A stretch of DNA of 6,375 bases from Bacteroidales bacterium UBA1223 (GCA_002309155.1 DBXB01000011.1:10532-16906); one strand, 5' to 3'. Numbered from the stretch's first letter, positions 1-5,257 are shown. Numbers and translations: made by a program. The notes: a model not told the origin generated them from the letters alone.

Positions 1-342
1 GAGGCTCCTCTGGCATTCATCGTCAAACTGAAAGCCGAGAACAACAACTTCATCAACAAGGAACTCCTCCTGGCACAGAAGGCCGCTGGTTTCAAACGCA
101 AAGTTGTCGGATTTGAGATGATCGACCGTGGTATCGCCCGCAACGGATATGAGGTTTGCAATGCTGAAGGCAAGAAGATTGGTGAGGTCCGCAGTGGTTC
201 TCCCAGCCCCAGCACCGGCAAGAACATCGGCACCGCCCTCATCTGCGCCGATTACGCCAAGGTTGGCACCGAAATCTACATCAAGATCCGCGAAAAACTC
301 CTCAAAGCCATCACCGTTAAGATGCCTTTCTACGAAGGGTGA
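1..342 (+). CDS. gcvT: Aminomethyltransferase (glycine cleavage system T-protein), C-terminal part
   Basis: The T-protein takes the aminomethyl group carried on the lipoyl arm of H-protein, releases ammonia and forms 5,10-methylene-tetrahydrofolate in the cytoplasm. The frame is open from base 1 and ends at TGA 340-342, giving the last 113 residues of a protein that is usually about 360 residues long. What is left is the C-terminal beta-barrel domain. It is recognisable from AGFKRKVVGFEMIDRGIARN, the GKKIGEVRSGSPSPSTGKNIGTA stretch (matching the family's G-x-V-T-S-G-x-x-S-P-T-L-x-x-x-I-G-x-A pattern), IKIREK and the terminal KMPFYEG. The folate-binding N-terminal domain lies outside the window. 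The gene is convergent with the lipoprotein gene at 566-970 and is followed within a few bases by a hairpin cluster and then a strong terminator-like stem. The family assignment is firm; the true start cannot be seen. Confidence 0.95.
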   Translation, partial: EAPLAFIVKLKAENNNFINKELLLAQKAAGFKRKVVGFEMIDRGIARNGYEVCNAEGKKIGEVRSGSPSPSTGKNIGTALICADYAKVGTEIYIKIREKLLKAITVKMPFYEG

Positions 343-343
343 A

Positions 344-443
344 GAAAAGAGCCAGTGGCTCTTTTCGATAGCGTAGCGGAGAAAGCACCCCTTGCGGGTG
401 CTGCGCCCCAATAGGGCGCTCGAAAAAATCCCTCATTTTTTCG
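344..443. repeat. Cluster of four consecutive perfect hairpins (candidate dispersed structured repeat)
   Basis: Four perfect inverted repeats lie nearly end to end directly after the gcvT stop. They are GAAAAGAGCC/GGCTCTTTTC (344-353 with 357-366, 3-base loop), AGCACCC/GGGTGCT (384-390 with 396-402, 5-base loop), GCGCCC/GGGCGC (403-408 with 414-419, 5-base loop) and CGAAAAAAT/ATTTTTTCG (421-429 with 435-443, 5-base loop). The second and third are directly adjacent, and the fourth starts two bases after the third. No convincing gene overlaps them; the minus-strand reading frame through this stretch is a by-product of the stems. Such density suggests a structured mobile or REP-like repeat or a compound transcription end, but one window cannot show whether copies exist elsewhere. 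Confidence 0.7.
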
Positions 444-462
444 CCACAAAAAGCATAAGTTA

Positions 463-493
463 AACCGGGCTTGCTCTGTGAGCAAGCCCGGTT
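463..493 (+). terminator. Intrinsic terminator for gcvT
   Basis: A perfect 13-bp stem (AACCGGGCTTGCT at 463-475 with AGCAAGCCCGGTT at 481-493) closes a 5-base loop CTGTG and is followed on the plus strand by TGTTTTTG. A GC-rich stem plus a T-run is the classical Rho-independent arrangement. It lies 120 bases past the gcvT stop, behind the hairpin cluster, and is the strongest stem of the series. It may also belong to the neighbouring repeat family and not be gcvT-specific. Confidence 0.75.
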
Positions 494-509
494 GTTTTTG
501 CGAATCTGC

Positions 510-559
510 GGATTGCAAATCCTGATAATAAATTGAGGCGGATTACAAATCCGCCTCAA
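510..559. repeat. Pair of related palindromes, REP-like
   Basis: Two hairpins share the core GCGGATT, N, CAAATCC. The first is GGATT GCA AATCC (510-522), part of a longer GCGGATTGCAAATCC whose outer bases do not pair. The second is a perfect 12-bp stem, TTGAGGCGGATT with AATCCGCCTCAA, around the loop ACA (533-559). The first looks like a shortened or decayed copy of the second. Paired palindromes in an intergenic space are the usual form of REP elements mobilised by REP-associated Y1 transposases, but no such transposase is in the window. Confidence 0.6.
533..559 (-). terminator. Likely terminator of the lipoprotein gene
   Basis: Read on the minus strand, this 12-bp stem with a 3-base loop begins 6 bases after the stop codon of the 566-970 gene and is followed by AATTTATTAT, a moderately T-rich tail. 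The position and stem strength fit a terminator; the imperfect T-run lowers certainty. The same palindrome is half of the REP-like pair. Confidence 0.55.
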
Positions 560-565
560 CCATTA

Positions 566-970
566 TTACACTTTCTTGAAGTTGATGGTACCACCATCGA
601 CAAGTTCTTTATCTATATCCTTCAGTTTTAATTCCTTTTTGTTTAGTTCCTCGATTTTGAATCCAACCTCTCCAATAACCAGGGTGCCTTTTTCGTAGAG
701 TACATGACCTGCCTCTTCTATATCTTCTTCAAGGATGAGGTAATTTTCTGTCAGAGTTTCTCCAGCGTATTTAAGAACCATCGTGTTGTTCTCATTGAAG
801 GTCCAAGTCATTCCAATAGGCATGCCAGCCGTGACCTCCACTCCGTTGAGAGTGACAGACTCAACCTCCCATGTACCGATGATGAGTTCGGCGTTGTCTT
901 TGGAGCAGGAGGTGAACAGTCCAAGAGTAGTAATACAGAGAATCGTCGCTAATACTTTTAGCTTTTTCAT
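566..970 (-). CDS. Small lipocalin-like lipoprotein
   Basis: The product has 134 residues. A lipoprotein signal peptide covers residues 1-21: MKK, a hydrophobic run VLATILCITTLGLF, then TS before the acylated Cys22. Next come SKDNAE and the motif IIGTWEVESVTLNG, typical of the lipocalin-like families common in Bacteroidales. Alternating strand-like segments (MTWTFNENNTMVLKYAG, TLVIGEVGFKIEEL, KELKLKD) fit a small beta-barrel, ending in TINFKKV. The start was placed at ATG 970 because it puts MKK at the head of the signal peptide; an in-frame GTG at 982 would only add MTNQ. No Shine-Dalgarno sequence is visible, which is normal for Bacteroidota. The acidic residue soon after the Cys may favour surface export, but this is inference. 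The ligand and role are unknown. It lies 71 bases downstream of the TonB-domain gene on the same strand and could be co-transcribed with it. Confidence 0.85.
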   Translation of the reverse strand: MKKLKVLATILCITTLGLFTSCSKDNAELIIGTWEVESVTLNGVEVTAGMPIGMTWTFNENNTMVLKYAGETLTENYLILEEDIEEAGHVLYEKGTLVIGEVGFKIEELNKKELKLKDIDKELVDGGTINFKKV

Positions 971-992
971 TTGATTAGTCACCAGTTATTAA

Positions 993-1008
993 CCATCGGT
1001 CCATCGGT
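993..1008. repeat. Direct repeat CCATCGGT x2
   Basis: CCATCGGT occurs twice in direct tandem (993-1000 and 1001-1008), just upstream of the lipoprotein start. The neighbouring GTCACCAGT (978-986) also occurs at 5249-5257 in the nadE-ftcD spacer. The repeat is too short to assign a role. Confidence 0.5.
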
Positions 1009-1041
1009 TTTTGTTGGTAATAGAAATATTAGTTAAGGTAG

Positions 1042-1545
1042 TTAATCAATCTGAAATCTGATGGGCAGGTTAAAGAGACATCTAACTGTCGTTCCCGATT
1101 GTCTGGCAGGTTTCCAGCGTGGCATCTTCCTCATCAATTCAACCACAGCATCGCCACACCCACCACCTATATCACGGAGAATCTTGATGTTCGACAGTTT
1201 GCCGTCCTTCTCAATGACAAACGACACAAACACCGTGCCGGTTATGGAATCCTCAAGGGCTTTAGTAGGATACACCAGGTTCTGGGCAATGAAAGCATAC
1301 ATAGAGTCCTCGCCTCCCGGGAACTCGGCGATATCCTCAACGACAACGAAGATAGCCTCATTCTCTTCAATAATGTTGGTGTCCTGACCGGCCACTGCTG
1401 CTCGCAAAAAATCTGCCTTGTTACGCAGTAAAGATGCGGCAGCGGCGTGGTTAGTATCGTCTACCGCCTGAGCGCTTGCCGTGCTGGTCATAGCAGTGGT
1501 GAGACATGCAAGGGTGAATATATATAAGAGAGCTCCTTTTTTCAT
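1042..1545 (-). CDS. Secreted TonB C-terminal-domain protein
   Basis: The protein has 167 residues. Residues 1-26 form a signal peptide (MKKGALLYIF, then a hydrophobic stretch ending in STASAQA), so most of the protein should be periplasmic, possibly anchored by the same segment. Residues 27-70 are a short Ala-rich and acidic region. From about residue 74 to the end is a complete TonB_C domain: EFPGGEDSMYAFIAQNLVYP, then ITGTVFVSFVIEKDGKL, IGGGCGDAVVELMRKMPRWKP, and a final strand VRCLFNLPIRF. Cys130 and Cys156 could form a disulfide. Classical TonB has a cytoplasmic-side anchor and a long Pro-rich periplasm-spanning linker; this protein has no Pro-rich linker, so it may be an accessory and not a true energy transducer. 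No ExbB, ExbD or TonB-dependent receptor is in the window. The start at 1545 was preferred to an in-frame upstream ATG at 1590 because only the shorter form gives a normal signal peptide. Confidence 0.87.
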   Translation of the reverse strand: MKKGALLYIFTLACLTTAMTSTASAQAVDDTNHAAAASLLRNKADFLRAAVAGQDTNIIEENEAIFVVVEDIAEFPGGEDSMYAFIAQNLVYPTKALEDSITGTVFVSFVIEKDGKLSNIKILRDIGGGCGDAVVELMRKMPRWKPARQSGTTVRCLFNLPIRFQID

Positions 1546-1623
1546 ATAGAATATACTTTGACTAATTATCTCTTTAACGCAAAAGATCAAAGATTATTGT
1601 ATTTTTGTTAAGCCTGAATTAAT

Positions 1624-1631
1624 CAAATATA
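1624..1631 (-). promoter_or_regulatory. Candidate -7 element for the TonB-domain gene
   Basis: On the minus strand, TATATTTG matches the Bacteroides -7 consensus TAnnTTTG exactly, about 80 bases before the chosen start codon. No TTTG is seen at the expected -33 spacing, and AT-rich DNA yields such matches by chance, so this is a weak call. Confidence 0.3.
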
Positions 1632-1684
1632 TTATATAGTAATAATTCATTATTTATAATGTCCAAATTGACATCAAGGAGGTG

Positions 1685-2350
1685 CTACTCGGGATAATAC
1701 TCTGAAAATGTGTGGTCGCTGTATAGTATCACGACCTTCAGTATTCTTTTCTTGTCGAGACTGCGATTTTTGGGTACGACGGGCGTAGGAGTTTCTTCTA
1801 TGCGATTCTCGTAAGGTTGAGTTGCCGGACCCTCAGATTCGGGAACCGTCTCAGAAATAGATTCCGATTCAACGGTAGTCGGAACGTCGTCAGCGGGCAT
1901 CGGAGACTCAACGGGTGCGGAAGGATGCATCGGAGAGGCCTGAGGCATATCGTCGTGATAATACATGTTATCGTCCTCAGAGCTCTGACTGAAGAGGTCG
2001 GGCTCAGTATTGCGACGAGGATTGACTTCAGGTCGGACATCAGGCATCGGGGAGACCGCAGCGACAGGAGTCTCGTTACCCGGCACCGATGGCGTTTGAC
2101 CCGTAGCTGTCGATTGCTGACTTAGGGGAACTGAATAGGATGGTGCCAACATTTCGCCGACACCAAGGGTCAACCATCGGATATCTATCTCGGGATAACG
2201 GTTGACAACCTTCATGACAAAATCCAGACTGGGGCGGTTGCGTCCCGATAAAATATGAGACATATTTGAAGGTTGCACTCCAATCTGCTCAGCAAACTGT
2301 CGAGCGGTCAAATTTTTGGCCTGCATTATGAGATTTATCCTGTCTACCAT
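1685..2350 (-). CDS. XRE-family helix-turn-helix regulator with long Pro/Glu/Ser linker
   Basis: The protein has 221 residues. Residues 4-67 form an XRE/Cro-C1-type DNA-binding domain: MVDRINLIMQAKNLTARQFA leads into EQIGVQPSNMSHILSGRNRP (helix-turn-helix around residues 17-40), then DFVMKVVNRYPEIDIRWLTLGVGEML. Residues 70-193 are predicted disordered: 23 prolines, many Glu, Asp and Ser, and no lysine. Residues 200-221 form a basic start and a strand-like C-terminal peptide, ILKVVILYSDHTFSEYYPE, which I recognise as a recurrent ending of Bacteroidales XRE regulators; its function is not known to me. The start ATG at 2348-2350 gives a complete HTH domain. There is an exact TAnnTTTG promoter match upstream with an inverted repeat over the expected transcription start, suggesting autoregulation. 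Target genes are not identified; the divergent 44-residue lipoprotein gene is one possibility. Confidence 0.85.
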   Translation of the reverse strand: MVDRINLIMQAKNLTARQFAEQIGVQPSNMSHILSGRNRPSLDFVMKVVNRYPEIDIRWLTLGVGEMLAPSYSVPLSQQSTATGQTPSVPGNETPVAAVSPMPDVRPEVNPRRNTEPDLFSQSSEDDNMYYHDDMPQASPMHPSAPVESPMPADDVPTTVESESISETVPESEGPATQPYENRIEETPTPVVPKNRSLDKKRILKVVILYSDHTFSEYYPE

Positions 2351-2368
2351 AATTTTAGATTTATAAAC

Positions 2369-2394
2369 GTAAATTGTTTCGATTTACAAAAGTA
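2369..2394 (-). promoter_or_regulatory. XRE gene promoter with overlapping operator-like inverted repeat
   Basis: On the minus strand, TACTTTTG (2394-2387) matches the Bacteroides -7 consensus TAnnTTTG exactly. Starting at its last base is a perfect inverted repeat, GTAAAT with ATTTAC (plus-strand arms 2369-2374 and 2382-2387, 7-base spacer). Transcription should start within this repeat, about 30 bases before the start codon at 2350. This is where a repressor such as the XRE protein itself would act. The -33 TTTG is not evident. Autoregulation is inferred. Confidence 0.5.
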
Positions 2395-2435
2395 CTCATT
2401 ATTTTTGAAACATTTGTAACAATATGAAATTATAT

Positions 2436-2460
2436 TTATGTAAACATCGATTTTACATAA
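2436..2460. promoter_or_regulatory. Perfect 9-bp inverted repeat, operator-like
   Basis: TTATGTAAA (2436-2444) and TTTACATAA (2452-2460) are perfect reverse complements around a 7-base spacer, CATCGAT, which itself contains the palindrome ATCGAT. The half-site GTAAA/TTTAC is shared with the inverted repeat at the XRE promoter (2369-2387). It has no T-run, so an operator is more likely than a terminator. Binding by the XRE protein is inferred. Confidence 0.5.
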
Positions 2461-2649
2461 GTATCAATTTAAATAATTTCAATTTATCACCAATATATCA
2501 ATAATTTATATAGACAAAATGTATCATTTCCTCAATCCTGCCTATTATTATAAAAATCTAAACTACTAATTGAAATAAATTATATATCGTGTATTAGATT
2601 AGTTAATTATGTAAAACATAAAACTCACAACCAATCATTATACCCTTAT

Positions 2650-2756
2650 TACAAAATAATCGCAATTATTTTTGTAAATTTCACATATTTGTACATAATT
2701 ACGCATGTCAACACTTTGATACATTTGTACAATTACACATTTGTAATTTTACAAAT
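2650..2756. repeat. Cluster of TTTGTA/TACAAA hexamers
   Basis: The hexamer TTTGTA or its complement TACAAA occurs six times here (2650, 2671, 2688, 2724, 2740 and 2750), with two more near the XRE start (2385 and 2413). The last two form a perfect inverted repeat, ATTTGTAA with TTACAAAT (2739-2756, 2-base spacer). An exact TAnnTTTG, TACATTTG, lies at 2720-2727 on the plus strand, just before that repeat, but about 265 bases from the nearest plus-strand start codon. The cluster may be a multi-site binding region. Confidence 0.5.
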
Positions 2757-2991
2757 TTCACGCCTAATCGATTTTCTCTTAGTTTGACGATAAATTGCTC
2801 CTAAAAAATGAGATCGTGTCTCAGAGGCGATTTTTTGACAATCGCAATCTACCCCCACTCCCCTACCTCAAGTCGACTGACAATATTTATTCTCGACAGA
2901 AAATTTTTATCAGTTATTATATACTCTGACGAGATAATTTGCGTTAAGGGTAGGCAATTGAAAAATGAGATAATATTAAAAAAGAAATAAG

Positions 2992-3126
2992 ATGAAAAAG
3001 ACTATCGCTATTTTATCGCTCTTAATGATGTTCGCACTTGTTGCCGTTTCGTGCTCACACAAGACATGCCCCGCCTACCGCGGTTCGGTTGCCGAGAACG
3101 TGACGATGACTCCCGACGGCGAATAG
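2992..3126 (+). CDS. 44-residue orphan lipoprotein
   Basis: ATG at 2992 to TAG at 3124-3126 encodes 44 residues. Residues 1-20 are a clear lipoprotein signal peptide (MKKTIAILSLLMMFALVAVS) followed by Cys21. The mature part is only 24 residues: Cys21, then SHKTCPAYRGSVAENV and TMTPDGE. It has a second Cys, in the motif TCPAYRG. The coding stretch is much richer in G+C than the AT-rich DNA before it, and codon use resembles the flanking genes, which supports it being real. A purine-rich run (AAAAAAGAAATAAG) precedes the start. The function is unknown. Short lipoproteins with a Cys-Pro-x-Tyr-like motif occur in Bacteroidota, but I cannot name a family. It ends in the shared terminator at 3248-3281 and has no same-strand partner in the window. 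Confidence 0.75.
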   Translation: MKKTIAILSLLMMFALVAVSCSHKTCPAYRGSVAENVTMTPDGE

Positions 3127-3247
3127 CAGTCACGGGCAACAGTCATCAAGCCTACACCCCCTACCCTTGCGGAATGGCTGTCTGTTGAAGTTGAAAATTG
3201 AAAATTTTTCGTCTCGCAAATTCTTTCAACAACACGACAAAAAATTA

Positions 3248-3281
3248 GAGCGTGAGATTTGAATATTCAAACCTCACGCTC
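3248..3281. terminator. Bidirectional terminator between small lipoprotein and ftcD
   Basis: GAGCGTGAG (3248-3256) pairs with CTCACGCTC (3273-3281), and after one A-C mismatch the stem continues through the palindrome TTTGAATATTCAAA (3258-3271). The minus strand continues with TAATTTTTTG, a good T-run, 25 bases past the ftcD stop. The plus strand continues with TTGTTATTT. It can therefore serve both convergent genes, more strongly ftcD. The preceding 3127-3247 holds no gene, only AT-rich TTGAAAATT repeats. Confidence 0.8.
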
Positions 3282-3305
3282 TTGTTATTTCGAAATTTTG
3301 AATTC

Positions 3306-5003
3306 TCAGAGGGCAATCTTCTCGTTGACGATAGCCAAAATCTCCGATTCTTCTTTCATTGCGGCGGCCTCGATGGCGGCAGCTTTAGTTAAGATCTCGT
3401 TCTTGAAAGCCTCGTCTTTCAGACTTGAGGCGTTGATCTTGACATTGAGATGGGCACCCATCACGGCACTGCGGGCGGCAAGGGCTCCAACGCCACCGTC
3501 GGTGACACTGGCGGGGTTACCCCACTCCACCATGGCACGGCAGACCTCGAAAGCCTCGAGAGACTTCTGCATAGTCTGGAACGGAACCTCCGTGGCGAAC
3601 TTGGTAGCCTCCTGGATGGCAGCACTGCGGGCGGCTTTCTCCTCGTCAGTCTTCTTGGGAAGACCGAAGGCATTCATGATTTTATTGAAAGCGTTGGTGT
3701 CTTCGTCAACAAGATGCAGCAGGTCGTTCTTGAGTTGCTGTCCACGGACTGCTATATCGCTGAATTTCTCCCACTCGTCGTCGTAGGCGGCCTTACCACC
3801 AGTGAGGTTGGCGACCATGGTACCCAGTGAAGCGGCGAGAGCACCCATATAGGCGCTGACCGATCCACCGCCGGGGGCGGGACTCTCAGATGCTGTCTCA
3901 TCGCAGAAACCAGTGCAGGTGAGGTCGACCAGCTTCTTCTGAGTGTTGTCCTCGATAAGGTATTCTATAACTTTCTCCTTGGGGTTGAACGGCTTAAGGT
4001 CGTCGAGACCCATAGACTTGACAGCAATCTTCATAATCTCATCCTCGCTAACGCCGAGAGAGCGTTTCTGTTTGGCGAGATAATATTTTCCGGCGTCGAT
4101 AAGGACACTCTTCGGTATGAGTCCCACAATCTCGCATCCCGTGACACGCACACCACGGTTGGCGGCACAGCGGCACACCTCGTCAAAACAGAGATGGACA
4201 GGAGCCACCTTGATAGATGTGATGTTCATCGAGACCTGGGCAATGCCATAGTCCTCTATATACCAGCCGATAGCCTTGGTACCCTTGAGAGTACCGGGAA
4301 TCATGATAGTCTTACCATTCTCGTCTTTGATAGGCTTGCCCGAAGGTTTGCCACCCTCACGCTGAGGACGTCCCTTCTCACGAACATCGAAAGCAATGGC
4401 GTTAGCCCTGCGAGTCGAGGTAGTGTTGAGGTTGTAGTTGATGGCGACAAGGAAGTCGCGGGCTCCCACCTGAGTGGCTCCAGTATGCGCCACATGGTCG
4501 TTCCAAGCATTGGGACCGTAGTCGGGCTTCCACTGCTCGCTGCCGAGACGGGTCGAGAGACTCTCGTACTCACCTGTACGGCAGTAGGCCAGGTTGCGAC
4601 GCTCGGGAATCTTGGCGGCATTCTCGTAGCAGTAGATAGGTATGTTGAGTTCAGTGCCTATACGCTCGGCGAGTTTGTGGGCATACTCAACGGTCTCATC
4701 CATGGTGATGTTGCTGACAGGGATGAGGGGGCATACATCGGTGGCACCCTGACGGGGGTGAGCGCCGTGATGCTGACTCATGTCGATGAGTTCGGCGGCT
4801 TTCTTCACCACACGGAAGGCGGCCTCGCAAGCCTGCTCAGGCTCACCCACAAAGGTGATGACAGTGCGGTTGGTGGTGGCACCGGGGTCGACATCGAGGA
4901 GTTTGACACCTTCAACCTTCTCGATTTCAGCGGTCACCTGGTTGATGATATTCATGTCGCGTCCTTCGCTGATATTGGGGACGCACTCAATCAGTTGTTT
5001 CAT
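3306..5003 (-). CDS. ftcD: Bifunctional glutamate formimidoyltransferase / formimidoyltetrahydrofolate cyclodeaminase
   Basis: This cytoplasmic enzyme ends the formiminoglutamate branch of histidine degradation. It moves the formimino group to tetrahydrofolate, giving glutamate, then deaminates the product to 5,10-methenyl-tetrahydrofolate and ammonia. It has 565 residues, about the length of fused FTCD proteins. Residues 1 to about 330 are the formiminotransferase: KQLIECVPNISEGRD at the start, then QHHGAHPRQGATDVCP with His82, at the same number as the catalytic histidine of mammalian FTCD. It has a Gly/Lys-rich insertion at about 210-240. From about 355 to 565 is the cyclodeaminase: ESPAPGGGSVSAYMGALAAS (373-392), LVDEDTNAFNKIMNAFGLPK and NPASVTDGGVGALAARSA. 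No key motif is missing. No other histidine-utilisation gene is in the window. It has its own likely promoter and terminator, so it may be monocistronic. Confidence 0.96.
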   Translation of the reverse strand: MKQLIECVPNISEGRDMNIINQVTAEIEKVEGVKLLDVDPGATTNRTVITFVGEPEQACEAAFRVVKKAAELIDMSQHHGAHPRQGATDVCPLIPVSNITMDETVEYAHKLAERIGTELNIPIYCYENAAKIPERRNLAYCRTGEYESLSTRLGSEQWKPDYGPNAWNDHVAHTGATQVGARDFLVAINYNLNTTSTRRANAIAFDVREKGRPQREGGKPSGKPIKDENGKTIMIPGTLKGTKAIGWYIEDYGIAQVSMNITSIKVAPVHLCFDEVCRCAANRGVRVTGCEIVGLIPKSVLIDAGKYYLAKQKRSLGVSEDEIMKIAVKSMGLDDLKPFNPKEKVIEYLIEDNTQKKLVDLTCTGFCDETASESPAPGGGSVSAYMGALAASLGTMVANLTGGKAAYDDEWEKFSDIAVRGQQLKNDLLHLVDEDTNAFNKIMNAFGLPKKTDEEKAARSAAIQEATKFATEVPFQTMQKSLEAFEVCRAMVEWGNPASVTDGGVGALAARSAVMGAHLNVKINASSLKDEAFKNEILTKAAAIEAAAMKEESEILAIVNEKIAL

Positions 5004-5060
5004 AATTATATTATTAATTTATAGAATTCTATATTAATATTATCTGCGAATAACGATTTA

Positions 5061-5068
5061 CAAAGATA
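5061..5068 (-). promoter_or_regulatory. Candidate -7 element for ftcD
   Basis: TATCTTTG on the minus strand matches TAnnTTTG exactly, 57 bases upstream of the ftcD start codon, implying a leader of about 50 bases. A clear -33 TTTG is lacking. The element lies just downstream, in the direction of ftcD transcription, of the 8-bp tandem array, so changes in array length would move upstream DNA relative to it without altering it. Confidence 0.45.
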
Positions 5069-5105
5069 AAAATAAATATCGAGATATGTTGAATTGTTTA
5101 ATTGT

Positions 5106-5217
5106 TGATATGGGGATATGGTGATATGTTGATAAGGTGATAAGATGTTAAGGTGTTAAAATGTTAAGATGATAAGATGTTAAGGTGTTAAGTTGTTAAG
5201 ATGAAAAGGTGATATGG
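5106..5217. repeat. Degenerate 8-bp tandem array, 14 in-phase units
   Basis: Fourteen consecutive octamers run without phase slip, with consensus TG(A/T)TAAG(G/A). Examples are TGATAAGG at 5130, TGATAAGA at 5138 and 5170, TGTTAAGG at 5146 and 5178, and TGTTAAGA at 5162 and 5194. The outer units drift to TGATATGG (5106 and 5210), and weaker copies may extend back to about 5082. There is no long open frame, since 8-bp units shift the frame and carry stop codons. It lies between the nadE stop and the ftcD promoter. Confidence 0.85.
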
Positions 5218-5236
5218 GTTAAATGTATTGTCAATT

Positions 5237-5257
5237 CACCGGTCACCGGTCACCAGT
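5237..5257. repeat. Heptamer repeat CACCGGT x3
   Basis: CACCGGT (5237-5243), CACCGGT (5244-5250) and CACCAGT (5251-5257) stand in direct tandem, followed by a partial CAC. GTCACCAGT from this array recurs upstream of the lipoprotein gene at 978-986. It may be a short variable-number repeat. Confidence 0.65.

Larger units (their letters stand above)
2351..2991. other. AT-rich regulatory spacer between XRE gene and small lipoprotein
   Basis: About 640 bases without a supportable gene separate the divergent starts. Bases 2351-2760 are strikingly AT-rich (roughly four-fifths A+T by eye), far above the flanking genes. They contain inverted repeats at 2369-2387, 2436-2460 and 2739-2756 and eight copies of TTTGTA or its complement. 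Bases 2761-2990 are less extreme and include a pyrimidine tract around 2849-2869 and short imperfect hairpins (TGAGA with TCTCA at 2809-2823). A 60-codon plus-strand frame at 2808-2990 has no protein-like features. No tRNA, riboswitch or origin boxes were recognised. Confidence 0.7.

Noticed and set aside
317..559. An 80-codon minus-strand frame through the hairpin cluster
   Set aside because: It overlaps the gcvT end and consists of the hairpin stems read as codons; it is better explained as a structured repeat.
1676..1710. AGGAGGTG, a strong Shine-Dalgarno-like string on the plus strand
   Set aside because: The nearest ATG (1708) is too far away, opens only about 25 codons and is antisense to the XRE gene. 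Bacteroidota rarely use such sites.
2351..2760. A replication origin in the AT-rich spacer
   Set aside because: No set of DnaA-box matches (TTATCCACA-like) and no dnaA or other origin-linked genes nearby.
2808..2990. A 60-codon plus-strand frame just upstream of the small lipoprotein
   Set aside because: No signal peptide, domain or typical codon use, and it lies in an AT-rich spacer with operator-like repeats. It ends one base before the lipoprotein start, probably by chance.
2946..3168. Pairing of AAGGGTAGG (2946-2954) with CCTACCCTT (3160-3168) across the small lipoprotein gene
   Set aside because: A 9-bp complementary match over this distance is plausible by chance, and nothing else supports a long-range RNA structure.
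4194..5024. A 276-codon open frame on the plus strand
   Set aside because: It is antisense to ftcD, whose identity is certain, and its translation has no recognisable domain. Long antisense frames are common in GC-balanced coding DNA.
5082..5257. A CRISPR array
   Set aside because: The units are 7-8 bp with no unique spacers between them, and no cas genes are present.
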